From the NCBI RefSeq assembly GCF_019823065.1, contig NZ_CP081966.1, positions 2,139,501 to 2,203,500 of the forward strand: a stretch of DNA of 64,000 nt, read 5' to 3'. The DNA is from Pseudomonas mosselii (lineage in GTDB: Bacteria; Pseudomonadota; Gammaproteobacteria; Pseudomonadales; Pseudomonadaceae). The notes under the pieces are model-generated. The model saw only the letters and a program-made list of their open reading frames with translations. It had not been told where the DNA came from and did not search any database. Positions 63,624-64,000 of this stretch are shown piece by piece (within the stretch, counting starts at the first letter, position 1; each line of letters starts with the position of its first letter). The translations under genes and the position numbers were made by a program.

Positions 63624-64000
63624 TTAAGTAGATGCCTTGCGCCGCGGCTGTCGGGGCTTGCTGGCTGCTGTCTTGCCCTTGGCGGCACCCTTGCGCTTCT
63701 TCTTCCACGGCGCCGCCGCCTTGCCCGCTGCCGGCCCGCTGATGGTCAGGCGCAGGCCGCTGCACCGTTGCACCAGCTTGCCCATCCAGGCCGACTGGCG
63801 GGTGACGAACTCGTCCAGGCTCATCTCGCCGCTCTGCACCATGTCCAGCGCCTGTTCCCAGATTGCGGTGGTGCCGGGGTCGGCGATGGCCCGGGGCACG
63901 GCGTCGATCAGGCTGAAGGCGGCGGGCGTGGCCGACAGCGCCTTGCCGTTCTTGACCAGGTAGCCACGGTCGAGCAGGCCCTGGATGATGCTGGCCCGGG
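63624..64000 (-). CDS. topB: DNA topoisomerase III, C-terminal part
   Basis: Reading from the right edge on the minus strand, the frame shows ASIIQGLLDRGYLVKNGKAL, SATPAAFSLIDAVPRAIADP, and TAIWEQALDMVQSGEMSLDE. This is the C-terminal part of TopB (topoisomerase IA family). A very basic tail rich in Lys/Arg/Ala (KAAAPWKKKRKGAAKGKTAA) ends at 63624. The catalytic tyrosine domain lies outside the window. TopB decatenates replication intermediates. Confidence 0.85.
   Translation of the reverse strand, partial: RASIIQGLLDRGYLVKNGKALSATPAAFSLIDAVPRAIADPGTTAIWEQALDMVQSGEMSLDEFVTRQSAWMGKLVQRCSGLRLTISGPAAGKAAAPWKKKRKGAAKGKTAASKPRQPRRKAST

Overview
The window looks like a stretch of chromosome from a Pseudomonas of the P. 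putida group. Points in favour are: high GC with strongly GC-ending codons; a fused nuoCD gene in an A-B-CD-E-F-G complex I operon; an isocitrate lyase gene close to it; a full set of familiar Pseudomonas housekeeping genes (galU, gor, ahpC/ahpF, sohB, csrA, modABC, nhaB, nudC, topB); and REP palindromes built on the core GCCTCTTCGCGGGTAAACCCGC. I see no prophage, plasmid backbone, transposase, integrase or CRISPR array. Three tRNA genes, Val(GAC), Cys(GCA) and Leu(TAA), each have a good sigma70-type promoter.

Layout. 1-6.4 kb: complex I operon on the minus strand (nuoG runs off the left edge), with a promoter and a Fur-box-like palindrome upstream. 6.6-9.4 kb: a YhhN-family membrane protein, a REP-type inverted repeat, and aceA with a leader of about 365 nt and a TGTAGT/ACTACA operator candidate. 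9.4-13.7 kb: an orphan secretin-type short-domain protein divergent from a SulP transporter, tRNA-Val, a SPOR-like lipoprotein, and an HTH-PAS-PAS regulator with a palindrome over its own promoter, divergent from a methyltransferase. 14.7-17.9 kb: a minus-strand cluster of SDR dehydrogenase, APH-type kinase, SCP2 protein and histidine phosphatase. 18.1-26.8 kb: sohB, tRNA-Cys, then accessory genes (DUF6434, LysR/DsbA-like/NTF2-like set, META-DUF4377 lipoprotein, CigR-like protein, PL7 alginate-lyase-fold protein, a very acidic 62-residue protein, DoxX) and tRNA-Leu.

27.1-30.8 kb: a plus-strand signalling operon of PAS histidine kinase, double-domain KaiC-like ATPase and single-domain response regulator, convergent with a csrA paralogue. 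I consider this the most interesting system in the window. 31-36.4 kb: topoisomerase IB, modABC with a ModE-type operator, nitronate monooxygenase and two small proteins. 36.5-43.6 kb: a tsdB-tsdA-like dihaem cytochrome pair, galU, gor, ahpC and ahpF (central thiol redox defence). 43.6-57.6 kb: sstT, nhaR, a TerC protein, a catalytically degenerate C39-peptidase-like lipoprotein, an MFS pump divergent from a LysR regulator, a RutR-like TetR regulator, an alpha/beta hydrolase remnant, small enzymes, nhaB and an ECH1-type dienoyl-CoA isomerase. 57.6-60.3 kb: nudC and a TSUP permease converge on a 0.9-kb repeat island made of two ~230-bp inverted arms around a REP palindrome, plus two hexanucleotide tandem repeats. 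60.3-63.5 kb: a putrescine-type catabolic operon (FAD amine oxidase, cupin regulator, gamma-glutamyl-amine synthetase). The C-terminus of topB enters at the right edge.

All assignments rest on reading the sequence and on recalled family motifs. No database search was run. Start codons were chosen by ribosome binding site and family N-terminus.
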